Source: Chrysomallon squamiferum
Taxonomy: Eukaryota; Mollusca; Gastropoda; Neomphalida; Peltospiridae
Direction of reading: 5' to 3'
Length of the DNA stretch: 64,000 nt
NCBI GenBank assembly: GCA_012295275.1
Contig: CM022670.1
Coordinates: forward strand, 6,352,661-6,416,660
Shown: positions 50,538-63,500 of the stretch, one piece after another
How the letters are laid out: each line of letters opens with the position of its first letter
How positions within the stretch are numbered: position 1 is the first letter of the stretch
Notes under the pieces: model-generated
What the model was told of the DNA's origin: nothing
The model's database searches: none
The model's input: the letters and a program-made list of their open reading frames with translations, nothing else
Made by a program: the position numbers and the translations under genes

Positions 50538-50762
50538 TCGCAGTGTGAAAGCGTGCGCGACTTCACGCGACACGCTACGTCTGACCGTAGCGCCCCTCCC
50601 AAAGCTACGACTGTTACCGCGACATACGTCTGATGTCAATACCAAATGAAAGAGAAATTTCCCCGGGGACGCCATTACCGTCACCAACGTCACACATTTA
50701 TGAACATCAACTTCTCCAGCAGTGCTTCCGGTCGCTTTCAATTGGTCTGGTGTCCACTGCGA
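50538..50762. mobile_element. Possible Harbinger-type MITE
   Basis: The left side has TCGCAGTGTGAAAGCG (50538-50553). The right side, on minus, has TCGCAGTG (50762-50755) and TGAAAGCG (50740-50733) separated by 14 bases, so the ends are partly inverted copies. The interior is GC-rich with a CGCTACG/CGTAGCG hairpin (50573-50592) and a near-palindrome at 50550-50576. CACTGCGAC-type ends recall PIF/Harbinger non-autonomous elements, but no target duplication is clear. Confidence 0.35.
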
Positions 50763-51609
50763 TGTCCACTGGAGAGCCGTGAAGCCGTGGCGCAATTAGA
50801 GCCCACTGTTGTACTAATACGTCTTTTAGTGGGACGTGGAGGAGTTTAGTCATAGTGATCAGTGAAATTACACACACAATGTTCTGTCTTATTGCACTCG
50901 CGTTCTTCCGAGACCTGTCACATGGCGGAATCGTCTTCGCTCATATTGTCGTAATAAACCTTTTTTTTCTGAGAATCTGAGATAATCAAAGAAAAACGAG
51001 ATTTAGATTAAATTTGCAGCCAGATTAGGTTCGAAAGTATTATAATGTGTTTTTGCTTAATTTTGTGTGATTCTTTGTTGTGTGTGTGTATGAGTGTGCG
51101 TGTGTGCATAATTCTACAGTCGCCACATATATGCACACATGCCACCATCTACAAACATATATATCATACGTCAGAAAATACAATCAATACGTAAGACTCC
51201 AATAAAAAAACTAACATTTCAAAAACTAAGATTACACATAATCCCGAGCATAAAATATTTAAAATGACAAAGAATGTGATACAACAAAGCAAAGTAAAAA
51301 TGGAAAAGGTCTTGCATAAGACAGCAACACTGGTTAATGCTCACAAAAGTACATTTTTGGAAACACTCCAGGCTAATTACATGATAATGACATAATAATT
51401 AGATGATAATGAGATGTTAATGATATGATAAAGAGATTTTGAATATGTGGAAGACATGTGGTAATGGAATTATGCTAATAATAAGTATTGTTATTCTTAG
51501 ATCAAACACTTAAATACATTAAATATAACATACACACACATACAAAAAAATAGTGTGTGTTTGTGTTTGTGTGTTCATATTTATGTATATTGTTTTCTCA
51601 TTAACCACT

Positions 51610-52215
51610 ATTTTCTCGTTTTACATTAACAGGTTTTTTTCTTCTAGATTTCCATCAACGGCTATTTTCAAGTTTTACATATTAAACGTCATTTTCTAGT
51701 TTTACCTATTATCCTTTATTTTCTAGTTTTACCTATTATCCTTCATTTTCTAGATTTACATATTAACCGTTATTTTTCAACCTTTACATATCAACCGTTA
51801 TTTTCTAGTTTTACATATCAACCGTCAATTTCTAATTTTACATATTAACCGTTATTTTTAAAGTTTTACATATTAACCGCCACTTTCTAATTTTACATAT
51901 TAACCATTGTTTTGCAAGTTTTACATATTAACCGTCATTTTCTAATTTTACATATTAACCGTCACTTTCTAATTTTACATATTAACCGTCATTTTCTAGT
52001 TTTACATGTTAACCGTTATTTTGTAATTTTACGTACTAATCGTTATTTGTCTAGTTTTACATATTAACCATTGTTTTCCAAGTTTTACATATTAACCGTT
52101 ATTTTGTCATTTTACATATTAACCGTCATTTTCTAGTTTTACATGTTAACCGTTATTTTGTAATTTTACGTACTATCGTTATTTGTCTAGTTTTACATAT
52201 TAACCGTTATTTTTA
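51610..52215. repeat. Minisatellite, about 24-bp unit TTTTACATATTAACCGTCAT
   Basis: About 25 units with consensus TTTTACATATTAACCGTNATTTTCTAG. Early copies (51610-51760) vary most. A higher-order duplication of about 136 bp links 51991-52067 with 52127-52204, which share the variants ACATGTTAACC, TTTTGTAATTTTACGTACTA and TATTTGTCTAG. Confidence 0.97.
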
Positions 52216-52508
52216 CTTATTGTGGTAATCGAGTAAAAGAAATGGATACGCCGGGGGACACGTTTCTACAACTGACCAAATCAGATTGCTCCGCACTCAT
52301 TAGTATTAAGTCCACACATCCGTGTGTTGTCTGCATCAATAGCTGAAGGTCATTGTGCAAACACTCACTGTCCGAATAATTTGTCCGTGTTGGTCAGTCA
52401 CTGGACACAAGAAATTGAAATCGCAACCGTTGGAGGCCCCAATCACGTAGTTCATTAATACATTAACTAGAAATCTTTGTCTTCTGTGTTTTAAAGAGAT
52501 TTGCTGAC

Positions 52509-52570
52509 TAGCCAGGGTTGTTAACCTGTCTGATGTGTGACTGGTAGGTTCTTAGTTCGCCTCCCGGTAA
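52509..52570 (+). mobile_element. Decayed tRNA-like SINE head
   Basis: TAGCCAGGGTTGTTAACC resembles an A box and GGTTCTTAGTTCGCC (52548 onward) a B box at tRNA-like distance. Both are imperfect. Confidence 0.3.
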
Positions 52571-55162
52571 CGATCATATCCAGAAATAATTACAAAACTA
52601 CAGCGTTTCACTTTGAAAACATCCTTATATGTAATGGTTGTGCAGTTTAAAACTAATTGAAGGAAAAAAGAAGAATTTATGACTTCTCCTTTCAGCTGCA
52701 TAGGCTTAGGCTTATTCTATTATAAATAAATAAATAAATAAACATCCATCCACTACATTTTTCGTTTCAATTTTTAAAATGTATATATACATACACACGC
52801 GCGCATAGACACACACATACACAGATACACATGCACACACATACACATGCACGCACGCACACATTCACACACATACAACATATACACACAAGCAGATGAA
52901 CATATACTCTCTCTCTCACACATTCTAACATCAACATTTCCATTTATTGGATAATTAAAACAAACGTTATAATTTTATTGTTGTTTAACGTTTTGTTAGA
53001 TGCTTTATTCATTTGTTTTCTGTTTTAAATGAACATAAACTCAGGAAAAGAAACGAAAAAGAAAAACTGTAATTTTCTCTTATACCTGTGAAAAAAAAAA
53101 AAAAAAAAAAAATGTTGTTAAGTATTTGTTCTTCTTTTATTTGTTCTTACGAAAACCTCACCACAAAAACAAAACCAACCATGTGGAACAAACAAACATC
53201 GATCAAGTGTGAATGAGCGGCAGTCACGCAAATCTAAGTGCAAACGAAAGGAGAAAAATGCCGTTTTTGACTTTAAAAAAACCTCGGAGTGTTTGTCAAA
53301 CAATCTCTCGTCTTTGCCGAGGCTGCTTCCACTGTTAGTTGTGTGTTTGTGGTAGAATTAGACACCGGTGTGTCACATTGCACAAAATCACATCACCCAG
53401 CTGTCGTCCACTCTGTCAGTGGGTTGGGGTGTTTGTCTTCTCCTTTACACTCGCCCTCTGAGAAGCGGGTGTCGCTTCGGGCTAATTAGAAAGGTCGTCG
53501 AGGATGTTTGGTTTGTCACGATTTGCATTCTCCACTCAGCTCTCTCAGCTCCACTGTCAACATTTGACTTCTGCACACTCAGCAAACTTCAAACAGTTTG
53601 AAATTCTTTAAATGACGCATGTTACATTTATACTTACCTGTTTCGTGTTTACTACCTTGACTAACCCTGCTTCTTAATTATCTGTCTATGTATACCTACC
53701 TACCTATATGTCTATCTGTTTGTCTATCTATATCTATATGCATCAACGTATCTAAATATCTATACTTATCTGTGTATATATGTGTATGTGTAAATACATA
53801 CATACATACATATATGCACACACACACACACATATATATAAGCATACATGAAGTACATACAAACTTACACAAACACGCGCACTTGTCCTTCGGTGTGTTT
53901 GTTTGTCTGTCCTCCTACCTGTCTACAAAAAACGTAACAAATCTAAATTTCATTTAGTTATCCATCCGTCAATTCATCTACATACAGCATATTATCTATA
54001 CCTAGCATTACCGCAGTAACATACATGATCAAATCAAAAAAATATATATATATGTATACATTTTAACTTACTGATAGTTATATATCATTTTTTTTTTTAA
54101 ATTATATAACCTAAAGACTATCGTATAGATAAAATACTGACATTATCTAACTTGTGTATTAACCTAGACACATATTATCACATATTGGTAATACATTAAC
54201 AGATACTGCACACATGCAATACTCTGAATACGTGATATAAAGGTGGTGATCTATGCTGCTAACATTGATTTAGCATTATCACGTTTCTTGAATATCACCC
54301 ATAATTATAATTAATTTCAAAGATTTTGCATAATAAATAATTAACACTAAAAGATAATATCATTTGTATTTTTTAAAAAATCTACTTATTTTTCAACCGT
54401 TTTAACGATTTTAACCGTCGAGTCAGACAAACTGAGATAACGAGGTCGATTTGAGATGAATGCAAACAACCGTTACACAGAGTGTTTGTGTGAATACGCT
54501 ACTTTTCTAATACATTCGAAACACGCACGAAACAAAACTTTTAAAGCTGTCTGTTTGCCGTTATTTATTTACTAATCAGAAGGAGACTGCATCAGCAAAT
54601 CAAGATTTATTTTTCTTTGGTTTTGTTTAAACAGGTTTTTTCACAGTGAAGTTTCTGATAACATTTTTAAATATTTATTTCCGACTCATTCGCCCGTGCA
54701 CTTTCAATTTTCGATTATTGCCCCGACTTGGCCATTAAGAGAAATCAAGAGAATTTTTTCACATTACAAAATGAATTGATTTGCTGTAAACTTTCTTAAA
54801 TGGTGGATTAGGTTAATGATTTTCCTGGGTTATAGTTCATGCTTAATGAGTTGCGATAAATGAATATTGATTTGTCTAAATCTTCGTTTCTTTGAAATAG
54901 CCTACAGACGCAGGTAAGAAAAGATGTCTAGTGATAACGGAGACACAGAAATCTGTTTTTTGTATTTGATGTTTATATTAACAGGTTGTTTTTAATTATT
55001 ATTTTTTAAAGAGAAGGTTGAAGAAGCCTGTTATCACGACACCAGAATCTATTAATTAACAGCAAGGGATTTTTATTTTATTTATTATTGTATCACGGAA
55101 AGGAAAACATATTCAAAAGGTCGTATTAACGGGAAATTAAAAATTTAAAACTTGACACTAAA

Positions 55163-55232
55163 CGAGGATCGATCCTGAAACCTTTGTCTGACGAGTTGAG
55201 AGATGTATAACTGAGCTACACGACCCTCGTTC
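55163..55232 (-). mobile_element. tRNA-like SINE head on minus
   Basis: On minus, GGGTCGTGTAGCTCAGTTA carries a good A box (TAGCTCAGTTA, 55218-55208). GGATCGATCC (55175-55166) is a B box. The anticodon stem does not pair, so this is a tRNA-derived element rather than a functional tRNA. Confidence 0.5.
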
Positions 55233-55580
55233 TAGTAGGACGAAGACGAGGAAATCTCAACTCAGACAAATGCCACTCATCTTACCCCCACCCGGGGTAC
55301 TTGACGATAATCTAGTTTTCATCATGTCTTGGTGACCTGCGTAGTGTCTGTCCATTGTCAGTCAGACATCTCACACACAGCACAACATCGCCGACTCTGA
55401 ACTGTCCCTGCCCCGCTTGTTAGACGTCGTGGCCGCAGCACATGAGTGTTCAGCAAACACGACGTGGTGACCAACGTGTCTCTTGACGTCCACTTGTCCG
55501 TTAATCCGTCTTCTGACATGTGTAGTCAGTCAGTAGGAGAATAAGCCTCGACTTCGCACGATTGTGCAAAACTAGCAGGT

Positions 55581-55595
55581 AGCGCCATCTAGCGG
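55581..55595 (-). promoter_or_regulatory. CTCF-like motif, reverse
   Basis: On minus CCGCTAGATGGCGCT matches the CTCF core at 14 of 15 positions. TAGATGGCGCT-type sites are known in invertebrate CTCF. It faces the forward site at 45526-45540. Confidence 0.5.
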
Positions 55596-56758
55596 AATTA
55601 CACGTCTTTCCGTTTACCTTGTGCTGTTCAAGTGTGTGCGTCTAACAACACAGTTTGTTCAGGTGTCAGTACATATTAGAAAGTCTCACACATAAGTAAA
55701 CCTGTCAAAACTCTCACGTATAAAATATACGTTTTTACCTACTTCTCAGTATTTAATCACATTCTCTCTGTAGTTTAATAAAAATGCACTAACAGTCAGC
55801 CGCTGGTGGAGTACTCGTTGCTGCTGTTACGTCATCAGATACGACTGATGATTTGTACGTAACGTTTATTAGCCAGCGGAAATTTCTTTATTACTGTTAC
55901 GTCAGTTTGTAGATCGCTGGATTCTCAAACTGAAAACTTTGATTCAAATCTTCGCTGAGTAGTTTACGTTTAGAGATCCAGAATAAAATTTAAAATGTTT
56001 AAAACTGTATCAGATCTGTGTATGAAAACTTGAATTAAATGCTATAAACTGCACATATTTATATTGGTACACGACTTCAAGAATGCTAAGTAAGCTTATG
56101 AAACGCATCCACTAATACAGAATTTACTTAGAATATTAAACTGAAATGTTTTCTGTTTTGTTACGCATACATATTTCATATTAATAATTATTTAAAACTT
56201 TGAGGAATGTTTTATTTTAATTTAATTTAATTTTTTTATTTTTTTATTATTATTATTTTTATTTTTTTATTTTATTTATTTATTTTTTTTATTTTTTTGA
56301 ATAAACAAAATATTCAAATTTAAAAGCCGGTTCCAAAACATAAAAATTCTAAACTGAAGCAACAAGCATTAAAAAACAAATCAGCTACGACTTGAATAAT
56401 TGCTAACAGGTTTTGTTGTTTGATTTTTAGACCACCTGACATTGCTGGGGGAAACAAAACGACGTGAAAATGAAAAGCGAAAAACAAAAGAATCCGATAA
56501 AAAAAAAAAAGTAATTTGCAAGTTTAATGAAAGCGTCTTGATTGGGGTGTGTCTGATTTGATTTCGACGAAACAGACGTGTCAGAGTGAAAGACAAATTA
56601 CCACTGTGTCCTGTGAGATATTAAACAAATAAACACGTTTTTTCACTTTCTCTGTATGATTCACTGTCGTCAGTCCAGTGGTTAGAGCTGTTGTTCAAAA
56701 TATCTCTTCTCGTAACATACTGTTTCCTACTTGATTTATTAAATAACTGAATAAGTAA

Positions 56759-56759
56759 G

Positions 56760-56802
<43 letters not shown>
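56759..56802. repeat. Poly-A run
   Basis: About 43 consecutive A, followed by degenerate AAAT/AAGT repeats up to 57000 that include a clean (AAAT)n at 56965-56997. Confidence 0.95.
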
Positions 56803-56968
56803 AAAAAAGAGAATTAAGTAAATAAATAACTGAATAACTAAATAATTAAGAAAGTAGGAAAATCAGCGAGTAAATAAGTAAAAAGTAAATAAATACGAAG
56901 ATGAAAAAGTAAATAGTTGTCAAAAAATCATCCAGTAAATAAGAAAATAAATAAGTAAGTAAGTAAAA

Positions 56969-56999
<31 letters not shown>

Positions 57000-58621
57000 G
57001 CGTAACTCCATCAAATTCACTAAAAACAGGTCTAACACAAAAACAAAAAAAAAAAAAAAACCATAATTCAATAATATCTACAACAACAAAACTCTAAGAA
57101 TACCAAATAATGAATACGAGAGCTTATAACCAGTTTACCATTCTCACGCACATTGCGTAACATTCCTCGCATTTCGTGCGTGCAGTTCAGGAGATAAGCA
57201 GTACTAACACGAGCGCTGTGTGTGTGTGGTGAGAGACAGAAAGGTTCTTGTTCAGTAATCACTGCTAGTTAGTGTCGGAGAGAAAAACAAAACCAAGTTG
57301 TTTGAATTCCACGATTCTTACAGTTGTCAGAGTCCGCGACTTATCTCGCTCACATCAACAGTCTCAGAGCCGAGTAGTCAAGCGTTATTTTACAATACCT
57401 GATCATCAGAATGTACTGGGATCAAGACTTGGTGTCAGGTTCTCAGTCAGAGCTTGTTTGGTAAAAGAAAAACCATTACACTCGTTCCTATCTTTAATTT
57501 AATCTGGTGTCGTGTAACGCTAACACAGTTTGGTACTAACGAAACCAGGCAACGATACGATAAACGTTTTAGAAATTTCGTTTTAAATGATCTACGGACT
57601 GTGCAAAAGACTATGTGTCTAATAACGTTCACAAAATAACAACAACAACAACAACAAGACTAATAATAATAATAATAAATAATAGTTTTATGTCAAAATA
57701 TTAGTTGTTAGGTTATTTAGAACACTTATTTTAAGTTGTGGGTCTGCACGGGTTTGCCACGCACGTCTGTTTAATTGTGTTAAACTCGGTAATAAAATAT
57801 AAAACACGTCTTTCAGCTGGTTTCGCAGGCGTATCTGTCGTCGCAGGGACGTTGTGTATTACCAGACGCTGACGTCTCGCAGCAAGGACAAAGTAAAAAC
57901 ACACATCTAAGTAGTTTTACAGTTATATTGCTTCTGACGTGCGTAAAACATTTACACGTGTTTGTTTTGTTTGTCTGACGTTCTGGCTCCTTGGATATTT
58001 TTTTGGTATATATTTTGTCTCGTTATCTCCATATAACATAAACCAGCAGCTTGCTAACTTAATGCACAAGATAATTATTTTCAGAGAGGAAGCAATGGAT
58101 ATGTTTGTTGTTTTTCGAAGCGTTTCGGTGTATATATTATTAATATGATCATGTAGTTACAATGAGAGCAAAATTACATTATAACGACAAACATAATTCT
58201 TGTACATTCTTTGGGACTCTGCAAAAATATTGAGCAGGCTAACTGTCGATATTTGATAAAATATTCCGAACTTAAATATTCATGTTGCAGCTAAATGACA
58301 AGAGATGTAATAACATTATATTGCACCAAGTATTGAACAGAATACACGCAACAAATGCATATGTTTAACGTTGTGTATCATACTGCTGTCAGATTTGATA
58401 TGTTTTAATTTAAACAAAAAAACAAAAACAACAAAAAATAATGTTCGTTTAAAATATTATTTGTTTAATTAGCAATATCTATTTCTATCGATTATTTACA
58501 CTATTGTTTTTATACACTGTATCGATACTATGTGTATATCTGCACTGAGTAAATCAGCATCAAAAGAGAGTATGTAAATAGAATCATTACAGAGTAAACA
58601 AAAAGTATTGATTATCACATT

Positions 58622-58820
58622 ATACTTAGTATTGACACTGTTTGTATGTTTAGTATTGATACTGTGTGTATACTTATACTTAATATTGATACTGTGTATA
58701 TACTTAGTATTGAGACTGTTTGTGTACTAAGTATTGAGACTGTTTGTTTACTTAGTATTGATACTCTGTGTATACGTAGTATTGACACTGTGTGTGTTCA
58801 GTACTGACACTGTATGTTGT
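58622..58820. repeat. Minisatellite, about 24-28-bp unit TACTTAGTATTGATACTGTGTGTA
   Basis: About seven copies with changes between ATTGATACTG, ATTGACACTG and ATTGAGACTG. Confidence 0.95.
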
Positions 58821-59177
58821 GAAGGTGACGGTAATAACACGTTTGTAAGACAGATTCAAAGATATGTCGCAGTTCGCTCCATCACGCAATCGGATTGTGC
58901 GGCCAGCTCGGCTCAGTGTACCTTCGTGTTAATTGCCGGCCATGAATTCTTTATAAAGCAGCACTGCAAATAATTCAGCAGACACTGTAAGAGCTGCCCT
59001 GCGATTGGCTCGTTCGCTAATCGGCTGTAGAGGACGGTGGCCGTAACCAGATTAGTTTCTCACCCGTAACCTCCCTGATGAATTTCAACACAAGCCGCTC
59101 TTCTGGACGCTTTCAAGAGCGCAGGCTTCGAGAGTCCAAACGTAATCTGTAAGTGTTTAACAGTAAACTCTCCGAGT

Positions 59178-59345
59178 GTCCATGTCAGTCCAGACTCCCA
59201 GTGTGTGTCTGTGTGTCAGTTCAAACTACTCCCAGAGTATGTCCGCGTCGGTTCAAGCTCCCGTTGTGTGTGTTAATGTCAAGCCAAACTCCCTCTGTGC
59301 GTGTCACTGTGAACCCAGACTCGCTGCGTGTGTCGAAAGCTGTCA
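59178..59345. repeat. Degenerate minisatellite, about 31-35-bp unit, five copies
   Basis: Units follow the pattern GTCNNTTCAAACTCCCNGTGTGTGTC. It lies about 360 bp from the previous array but has an unrelated unit and is GC-richer. Confidence 0.8.
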
Positions 59346-60209
59346 GTTTGAGTGTGTGTGTGACATTTAGTTAAATAATAAAGGGTTACACGACATATCA
59401 CGACCTTATGAAGACAGGTTAAGCAACAAGAGGAGAGTGTTACGTAAATTAGCCTCGCAGCTCAGTCGTAACATTATTTGAAATCTCTGATGTGTGATAG
59501 TCAGTGGTTTCTGAACGAAACGTGATCTGTTGCAGAATTTCTCATCTCGAAGTGATGTTGGGCTGCTTGTCTAAACCAGAATTAAATATCGAAAAAATCT
59601 CACATTTATTAAATACTGAAAACAACGAAATACATCTCACATAACCTGCAACAGCTGTAATCTTCTACACTCTGTTGTCGCTAGTTTTAGTTTCTGAAAT
59701 AAAGGTGTACTCGTATACAAAAGCATAACGAGATACATAATATGCGGGTACATTTATGCAGAGATATAAAATACGTAAAATTGATTCAGAATAATATGCA
59801 TGTATTTTTGAACATTTACGCTTGTACAAATAAACACAGAAATCAAACGACACACATTTATACACTATAGATCCCAAATTTATCGCCAGCCTTTCAAACT
59901 GTTGTTTTCTCACAAATGAGCCACTGAACATCACACCTGATTTGTTAATCTTTTGTTGATAGATAATAAAGTGTAATTAAAATGGAAATATTACCTCCAT
60001 GGATTGGTTCAGTTTTAAACGTTTAGAGATTTTTAAAGTCATTATCAAATTCATCAGAGAGAATCTGTCCATCACTCTCAGTTTTTTAAAATCAAGTCTA
60101 CGTTACGAGTAACAGTTAAAATTTCTGTCTCTGCTGTTTCTACTAACCTCAACACACGTGGTAGCACTTTTAGTAGAATCGGCGAAATGTTGATATTCGT
60201 TGTAAAGTA

Positions 60210-60500
60210 TTATTATTACCAGTAATAGTTGTAGTACTAGTATTAACAGAAATAAATGTATTTGTGGTAGTATTATAGTAATAATGTTAGTGGTAGTAGT
60301 AATAGTAGCAGCAGTAGTAGTAATGGTAGTAGTAGTAGTAATAGTTGTCGTAGTAGGAGGAGTAATACATTATAATAACAGAGGTAGTTGGAATTGTAAT
60401 GATGGTAGTAATGGTCGTAGTAGTAGTTGATGTTGTAGAACTACAGCAAATGTAGCAGCAGCAGCAGTAGCAGCAGTAGTAGTAGCATTAGAACTAATGA
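60210..60500. repeat. Degenerate AGT/TAG trinucleotide repeat
   Basis: About 290 bp of AGT triplets with GCA, GTC and AAT variants, like the block at 651-905. Confidence 0.9.
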
Positions 60501-63500
60501 TAATAGTAATGGCAGTATTAGTAGTAACATCATTGCTATGAATTAACAGTAATTCTAGTAATAATATTTCAAAAAGTAGCAAAATATCATACTTCCATTT
60601 AAAAAAAAAGAAGAAAAAAAAAAAAGAAAAATTCTTGTGATATTCACCCAACTTCATAAAATATTCAAATTTAAATATTTCAATCAATATTTCAAAAATA
60701 ACCTTGTCACACTTGTTGATAAAAGAATAAATTTAATTGCGTTTATATCGGGATGTGTGAGCCAAAAGATCTGAAATGCAAAAATCGTTTGTTGCATTAC
60801 AATACATCGAATCGATTTTGTTCTCTGCATATACGTATTCTTTTTTTTTTTTTTTCTAAGATCCACAATATGGTGTAACATTACACTAGAGATGTGACAT
60901 ATAACATTACTCGATTGCATTAATTGTAATCCATGCATGTCTTTCTCGAAACTAAAACTCGCGGCTCAGTGGCGACCGCGAAAGCCTAGAACCACATCTG
61001 GGATATTCAAACAACGGAAACAATGACACAGCTAATACTTAGCTGTGAAAAACACATCGCAGCTGTTATTAAACATCTAAATAAGTTATGTGTGCAGCAG
61101 CAGCTTTGCAACTCGCTGTGCGTGAAATGAAGATGCTGCAGTGTTTAGGACGTCGTCGTTCTCGTAAACAACGCCGTGTGATGTGTTTGACTGGCCAAGC
61201 GGAACAAGGTGTCGGACGCAAAATAATACACGTAGATAACACTTTGTTCTCGACTGATCGATACGTTCAAAGTTTCGTGTCGCTGGATGATCGAAATTTC
61301 ATCAACACACGATGTTTAAAATGTTATAGAAATACCACCGTTATCTTTCGCATTAATAACTGTTGTTGATTTAGATTTAAATAAATTGCTAGCATTAATT
61401 CTAATCTGTTCATCAAAATTGTTGAACTACTGTAGTACTGAGTATTAATAATGATTTACTGATTTATGTAATTAAATAATGGATTGATTCAGTTTATAAA
61501 TGTTTACGTTATTGTAGAATGAAGAAATGTTTTTAAATCATTATTGTACAGAGTATTATAGACCATCCAAATTAAATAACTTAAATAGTTTTATAGTTAT
61601 ATATTGTTGTATTATAACTATTGTTGTGTTATATTTTTTGAAATACTGTGAATTATAACTAATTAAATTTAGCATTTTTTATGACTAACGATTTAAAACC
61701 ACTGATCGCCTTTCAGAAACTGAGAAACTATTTCTTTTGTTAAAGTTACAGCATATTATTGAAAAATGTGTGACGCCATTTATTAAGCCAGGAGTCAAAT
61801 TTTAAATAATTCATTTAAAGTTTAAATTTTTCACCTCGAGGAGTTTTCATTTAAATTTTAATTTTTCATTCAGTTTCTTTCTTTCACCTTCTGCTCAGTT
61901 CCACCGTTTGTCGCTTTCTTCAATTTTGAAATAATAATAAAAAAAAAAAAAAAAAAATTATATTATATTTGTAAAAGTTCAACATCCAGTGGGCTTCTTA
62001 TTTCACTTTTTTCCATTCTCTTTTTTTTTTTTTTATTTAAAAATAAATGATATTTGTGAGAATTAAAGAGTCGGTGCATTTTTCACGTGAACGAAACTGG
62101 AAAGATAAATTAAATTAACTTTGCGTTGCAGAGGAGAACCTCTTGAGCAATCAGAAATTATTCTACAATTTAATAATCCGCCGCATGTCGCCTTTCTTAA
62201 CCATTCCCTGCAGCGCGGGGCGGAAATGTAGGCAGTACATAAAGCTTGTCAGTGGAGCGACATCTATGTTTGCTGGTCACGATCGTCTTAGTTAGAACTG
62301 TCAACACGGAACACGAGTGTGAAGAGCAGTCCGGCAAACACACAACAAAACGACTTCTCCCTTACCTCGCGCCTAAATCAATAATGAACATCCAATTTAC
62401 ATATTTCCGGTATCGAAGATTTCGTCTCGTGTTAGTAGGGAAAACTGGAATTTCTCGGCGTGCGGTAAATGAATGAATGAAAGAAAGAATCAGCGAACGA
62501 ACGAATGAATATTTAGTTAACGACTCTTCAGTGCTTGTTAATATTAACTGTTCTTCGGTGTCAAAGAAAATTTGTGTTAAATGACGAGATTAGAGAGGAG
62601 ATCCGCTGACGTTCTGTGAACCTTGCTCCTGTCAGTTAGCGACAATGATTTGGTTATGCTGACCTCCCCTAAACAGGAGAGCAGACATCACTGTTTTACA
62701 GTAAGAAATATGCTAGATGGATTGTTTAACTGCAATGAGAGGGAGACTGAATAGGAGACGATTAATATAACAGCCTAACATGCACATTCCTGCATTTTGC
62801 ATGAAAGTGAAAGTTATTTAACGTTGTTATATTTGATACAAGCAGTGATCAAACTCAGACTATTTATTTATAATGATGCGACCTGCAAAACTGTTCCTTA
62901 AGAACACTTTACAGCAAGTCAGAACGTAATACAACAGACATGTACTCATACCATATCCATGTGTATATGAAATAAACTACTTTCACAAATACACATCAGA
63001 AGCTCAAAAAACAATATACACTGGCATTCATTTACATATATATGCAACTGCATATCAGTTTTCCTACTCATTTGAATATCTTACGCATGCGTCTTAAACC
63101 CATCTAGATACTGAAGGTACTCTACGCCATGTTGCTGTGTGTATTTCTGTACGCACTGATACTGTTGTAGGTAATTAGTGAAGATAATGTGCCGTGTATC
63201 TGCATCTCATTTCTCCGTCTGCCCGGCCGTCAACTGTCAGCGGCGTGTTTACGGAAAGAGACGCATGTGGTCGAAGTATCGCAAGTTCATTTAGCATGTC
63301 ACAAGCGACCAATCCAATTAGCTTGGATTTCCATCTGCAGTATCCGAAATAGACTGTTCTCCCGCGTCGTCGTTTTATCCGCTAATACGACTCACTAATC
63401 CTGTTACGCGTGTATAATACGCAGAGAATTCTGGATCTCGTAGAAAAACTCGAGACAGTCCGAGTACGATAGACGATCATAAAATATTAACAGATAGATG

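Noticed and set aside
50394-50795. 133-codon minus-strand frame
   Set aside because: It begins at TTG, and the first ATG comes about 40 codons later. It crosses the hairpin-rich possible MITE and matches no family I know.
61088-61369. 93-codon + strand frame with ATG (MCAAAALQLAVREMK...)
   Set aside because: No domain, no splice context, and in a GC-richer island where chance frames of this size are expected.
62246-62476. 76-codon + strand frame with a signal-peptide-like start
   Set aside because: The apparent first Met is a TTG codon. The first true ATG is far downstream, leaving no signal sequence.
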